Below, one piece after another: positions 25,233-27,253 of a DNA stretch of 27,253 nt. Origin of the DNA: AP-15 sp035570935 (GTDB lineage: Bacteria; Pseudomonadota; Alphaproteobacteria; ATCC43930; CGMCC-115725); assembly GCA_035570935.1 (NCBI GenBank), contig DATMKU010000349.1:1-27253 (forward strand), read 5' to 3'. The stretch's first letter is position 1, and the number at the start of each line of letters is the position of its first letter. The position numbers and the translations under genes were made by a program. The notes beneath the pieces were generated by a model that ran no database searches, was not told the DNA's origin, and was given only the letters and a program-made list of their open reading frames with translations.

Positions 25233-26414
25233 ATGGCGCGCAAATACAATCTGATGTCGTCCGACGGGCATCTCGAAGTGCCGCCCGAGCGGTGGGTCCA
25301 CCGAGTGCCGGAGAAACATCGCGAGCGCGCGCCGCATACGGTTCATCTGCCCGATGGCGGCGACGCGCTGATGATCGAGGGGCAGCCGCTGTTGGAGGCG
25401 AATTTTCTCGATCTGCGGGCCGGCCGTGCCGAGGGGACCTGGCAACCCTTTGGCCTCAAGGTCGCCGACGCCGCCGGCACCGGCTCGCCGGAGCAGCGCG
25501 TCAAGGAGCAGGACCGCGACGGCATGGACGGCGAGGTGTTGTTCGCGGCGATGGTCGCGGGGCCGGTCTTTTGGCGCAACATCAGCCACGACGAGGTCTA
25601 CAAGGCGGTCATCCGCGGCTACGACGACTGGCTTGCCGAGGAATATTGCGCGGTCGCACCCGACCGGCTGATCGGCATGGGTGTCATCCCGATCACCAAT
25701 GTCGATGACGCAATCGCCGAGATGAAACATTGCAAAAAACTCGGGCTGAAAGGCGTGCTGCTCGGTGCCTTGCCCAGCGCCAAGGGCTATCCGACACCCG
25801 AGGACGACAAATTCTGGGCCGCGGCGGTCGACATGGACATGCCGGTCACCGTCCATGTGCAGTTCTACCGCACCGGTGCCCGCGCATCGCAGCCGACCTT
25901 CAAGTATCCGAAAGAAGACCCGGTGATCATGCAGCGCCTGCGGCGGCCGTTTCTCGAATGGCTGTGCAATTTCGGCTTGGCGCCGGCGGTCAGCATTGCC
26001 CAGCTCGTGCTGGCCGGGGTGTTCGAGCGCCATCCAAAGCTCAAGATCTTCTTCGCCGAGACCCGGCTCGGCTGGGTCCCGTTTTGGCTCGAACACATGG
26101 ATCTTTGGTATCAGCGCCACCTCGGCTGGGCCCAGGAATATCTCGGCTTCCAGCCGCTGAAGGAATTGCCCAGCCATTACGTACGCGACCACGTCTATTT
26201 CAGCGTGCAGTACGAGCGCGTCGCGGTCGAGGAGCGGGCGCATGTCGGCGTCGACCGGATCATGTTCGCTACCGACTTTCCCCATATCGAATGCGAGTGG
26301 CCGAATTCGCGCCCGCTGATCGACAAGATCTACGCCGACATTCCCGAGGCCGACAAACGTCGGATCTGGGCCGACAATTGCGTCGAATTCTTCCACCTCG
26401 ACCGCACTAACTGA
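25233..26414 (+). CDS. Amidohydrolase family 2 (ACMSD-type) metal-dependent hydrolase/decarboxylase
   Basis: This family (Amidohydro_2) contains aromatic and semialdehyde decarboxylases such as ACMSD, gamma-resorcylate decarboxylase and LigW, as well as hydrolases. The 393 residues show SSDGHLEVPPERW with Asp11, His13 and Glu15 at the N-terminal metal position, His208 in VTVHVQF, Glu276 in FAETRLGWVP and Asp348 in FATDFPHIECEWP. The Glu15 instead of a second histidine puts it in the DxHxE branch. The ATG at 25233 has GGAG six bases upstream. Being in the dioxygenase cluster, it may decarboxylate or hydrolyse a ring-cleavage product. No secretion signal is present. Confidence 0.85.
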   Translation: MARKYNLMSSDGHLEVPPERWVHRVPEKHRERAPHTVHLPDGGDALMIEGQPLLEANFLDLRAGRAEGTWQPFGLKVADAAGTGSPEQRVKEQDRDGMDGEVLFAAMVAGPVFWRNISHDEVYKAVIRGYDDWLAEEYCAVAPDRLIGMGVIPITNVDDAIAEMKHCKKLGLKGVLLGALPSAKGYPTPEDDKFWAAAVDMDMPVTVHVQFYRTGARASQPTFKYPKEDPVIMQRLRRPFLEWLCNFGLAPAVSIAQLVLAGVFERHPKLKIFFAETRLGWVPFWLEHMDLWYQRHLGWAQEYLGFQPLKELPSHYVRDHVYFSVQYERVAVEERAHVGVDRIMFATDFPHIECEWPNSRPLIDKIYADIPEADKRRIWADNCVEFFHLDRTN

Positions 26415-26552
26415 ACGCGCGGCAGATTCCTGACCTTCGGCCGACGGCGCTCGACGACTTGTCGCGGCGTCGAAAGGGTGAGTTGATTTGTGGCGGCGGT
26501 AGCGCATAACCTTTGGCGCAAGTGGCACGGCCATGGCTCGGGGGAGAAACGC

Positions 26553-27245
26553 ATGCGCTGGCTTTTTTCAATCGCATTGGGGGTGTTGGCAATGGCGCTT
26601 GCAGCGGGCCGGACCGCTGACGCCGCGGAAGCCGCCGGCGCAGTGTTCAGCGTGACCTATTTCGAGGCGGCGGCACCCGATGTCGCGAAAGTCGCGGCAG
26701 ACGTTCGGCAATTCGCCGTGGCGAGCCGCAAGGCATCGGGCAATGCCGCGTTCGAGGCTTTTCAGGAGATCGGGCGGCCAAGCCGCTTCGCGATTTTCGA
26801 GGCATGGCACGACAAGGCGGCGTCGGACGCGCACAACGCCGCGGCACCCGCCGTCGCCTTTCGCGACAATCTGCAGCCGCTCTTGGTCGGCCCGTTCGAA
26901 ATCCGCACCTTCAGCGGGTTCGCGGTCGCCGAGGCGAGCGAACATGGGGGACCGGCGGCGGTTTTTGCCCTCACTCATGTCGATGTCTTTCCGGCCGGGA
27001 AAGACCAGGCGGCTGCTCTCGTTACGGCGCTGGCCGAGGCCGGCCGCAAATTGCCGGGAAATTTATGGTTCGACGTATTGCAGGTAGACGGCCACGCGAA
27101 CCATTTCACCTTGGTCGAAGGCTGGCGCGACCACAAAGCCTTTGACGCGAGCCTGATGGCGGCCTCGACCCGCGACTTCCGGCAAAAAATCACCCCGCTC
27201 GAAGGCGCCCTCTACGACGAGCGGCTCTACCACGCGCTGCCGTAG
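26553..27245 (+). CDS. Exported protein with two ABM (antibiotic biosynthesis monooxygenase-like) domains
   Basis: The 230-residue product begins with a signal peptide (MRWLFSIALGVLAMALAAG, probably cut near residue 24, ADA-AEA). Two ABM-like ferredoxin-fold repeats follow, about 30-125 (AVFSVTYFEAAAPD to IRTFSGF) and about 132-230 (AVFALTHVDVFPAG to LYDERLYHALP). Single ABM domains occur in cofactor-free quinol monooxygenases and heme-degrading proteins and normally dimerise; a tandem would form the dimer within one chain. Export to the periplasm is unusual for this family. The start has GGGGAGA upstream. It follows the amidohydrolase after 138 bp and may be in the same operon or have its own promoter. 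The window ends 8 bp after its stop. Confidence 0.78.
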   Translation: MRWLFSIALGVLAMALAAGRTADAAEAAGAVFSVTYFEAAAPDVAKVAADVRQFAVASRKASGNAAFEAFQEIGRPSRFAIFEAWHDKAASDAHNAAAPAVAFRDNLQPLLVGPFEIRTFSGFAVAEASEHGGPAAVFALTHVDVFPAGKDQAAALVTALAEAGRKLPGNLWFDVLQVDGHANHFTLVEGWRDHKAFDASLMAASTRDFRQKITPLEGALYDERLYHALP

Positions 27246-27253
27246 CACACGGC

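Noticed and set aside
25182..26534. A 450-codon minus-strand frame opposite the amidohydrolase
   Set aside because: The amidohydrolase has all its metal-site motifs and a ribosome site; the opposite frame has none.
26523..26538. Near match to a sigma54 promoter (TGGCACG, four bases, TGGCT) before the ABM gene
   Set aside because: The -12 element has a mismatch (TGGC instead of TTGC), and the predicted transcription start would fall after the ribosome site, too close to the ATG.

Overview
ORGANISM. The window is GC-rich, densely coding bacterial chromosome. The order dusB-ntrB-ntrC-ntrY-ntrX-(aminotransferase)-hfq-hflX, and the cell-wall/replication block mltB-rlpA-dac-tmk-holB-metG-tatD-MBL hydrolase, are typical of Alphaproteobacteria. 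Several details fit: a NtrX without the sigma54-contact loop, a methionyl-tRNA synthetase without zinc-knuckle cysteines, and a short 83-residue Hfq. A Rhodospirillales- or Rhizobiales-like member is a reasonable inference; species cannot be read from the sequence. No tRNA, rRNA, CRISPR array or intact insertion sequence was seen. LAYOUT, PLUS STRAND 2-10247: the 3' part of dusB, then ntrB, ntrC, ntrY and ntrX (two nitrogen-responsive two-component systems), a D-amino-acid aminotransferase, a HAD phosphatase, hfq and hflX. Most junctions overlap by a few bases. MINUS STRAND 21686-10244: one long co-directional block. It starts with peptidoglycan enzymes (mltB, rlpA, dac), continues with tmk, holB, metG, tatD and an MBL-fold hydrolase, and ends with a small GNAT. 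After an AT-rich palindromic gap come two unusual fusion genes, GNAT-Nudix and MazG-GNAT. The last of these is tail-to-tail with hflX, with overlapping stop codons. PLUS STRAND 21920-27245: an accessory catabolic-looking cluster, divergent from mltB. It encodes a LigB-superfamily extradiol dioxygenase with an altered metal-site motif, two different ferritin-like (probably di-iron) proteins each followed by its own two-cluster ferredoxin, an ACMSD-type amidohydrolase/decarboxylase and a secreted tandem-ABM-domain protein. Palindromic dispersed repeats flank the second ferritin-like gene. HOW THE GENES MAY WORK TOGETHER. The left and middle regions are housekeeping: nitrogen regulation, RNA chaperone and ribosome rescue, wall turnover, dTTP supply, clamp-loader and translation, plus nucleotide-pool cleaning by the Nudix and MazG fusions. 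The right-hand cluster is the best candidate for an undescribed system. By inference, ferredoxin-fed di-iron oxygenases would activate or hydroxylate an unknown aromatic or otherwise stable substrate, the dioxygenase would cleave a ring, and the amidohydrolase would decarboxylate or hydrolyse the product. The substrate is unknown.
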